Shown here: positions 5,462 through 5,478 of the stretch, piece by piece | How positions within the stretch are numbered: the stretch's first letter is position 1 | How the letters are laid out: every line of letters begins with the position of its first letter | Assembly: GCA_002409965.1 (NCBI GenBank) | Contig: DHON01000128.1 | Coordinates: 1-5,478, forward strand | Reading direction: 5' to 3' | Length of the DNA: 5,478 nt | Source of the DNA: Firmicutes bacterium UBA5389 | GTDB taxonomy: Bacteria; Bacillota; DTU025 | Position numbers and translations under genes: made by a program | Notes under the pieces: model-generated | Databases searched by the model: none | What the model was told of the DNA's origin: nothing | What the model saw: only the letters and a program-made list of their open reading frames with translations

Positions 5462-5478
5462 ATGCGATTCGTACGACA
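5462..5478 (+). CDS. Start of an unidentified gene (partial, cut by window end)
   Basis: ATG 5462 opens a frame reading MRFVR before the window ends. It is preceded by a strong Shine-Dalgarno site GGGGGAGG (5444-5451, 10 nt spacing) and a well-spaced promoter at 5390-5418. Initiation signals are good, but the five visible residues identify nothing. Confidence 0.6.

Overview
The window is GC-rich DNA with very strong, canonical Shine-Dalgarno sites (the best reads GAGGAGGTGAT), a GTG start, and one operator-like site that fits the Gram-positive LexA (SOS) box. These traits suggest a high-GC, Gram-positive-type bacterium, perhaps an anaerobic Bacillota lineage. A secreted GH57 amylopullulanase-type enzyme fits an anaerobic, possibly thermophilic, starch degrader. 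This placement is an inference from style and gene content; no rRNA or taxonomic marker gene is present.

Layout, all genes on the + strand. Positions 1-79 hold what looks like the last 25 codons of an unidentified gene. Positions 80-454 hold no confident gene. The second half of that stretch carries two 39-bp repeats which, in one frame, encode a small Cys/Gly/Asp-rich tail with three CGxGC motifs. Positions 455-1441 encode a 328-aa GNAT acetyltransferase with a canonical N-terminal domain and a probable degenerate second one. A 94-bp gap follows, containing a LexA-box-like palindrome (1496-1509) just ahead of a GTG-started, cysteine-rich DUF3795-type protein (1536-1886).

Positions 1887-2178 are non-coding and dense in small repeats: a direct repeat, a 9-bp inverted repeat, a 13-bp perfect hairpin and an operator-like palindrome. 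Positions 2179-5292 encode a 1037-aa exported glycoside hydrolase family 57 enzyme (amylopullulanase type) with a C-terminal glucodextranase-C/DOMON-like region. It carries an unusual ladder of five cysteines spaced four residues apart, encoded by 12-bp tandem repeats. After it come two mutually exclusive stem-loops, a 14-bp tandem repeat, a good sigma-A-type promoter (5390-5418), and the first codons of another gene at 5462.

The genes do not form an obvious single pathway. The GNAT and DUF3795 genes are separate short units, each with its own ribosome binding site, and the GH57 enzyme is probably transcribed on its own. The points most worth following are the putative SOS box in front of a DUF3795 gene, the cysteine ladder in the GH57 enzyme, and the possible Cys-rich peptide upstream of the GNAT gene.
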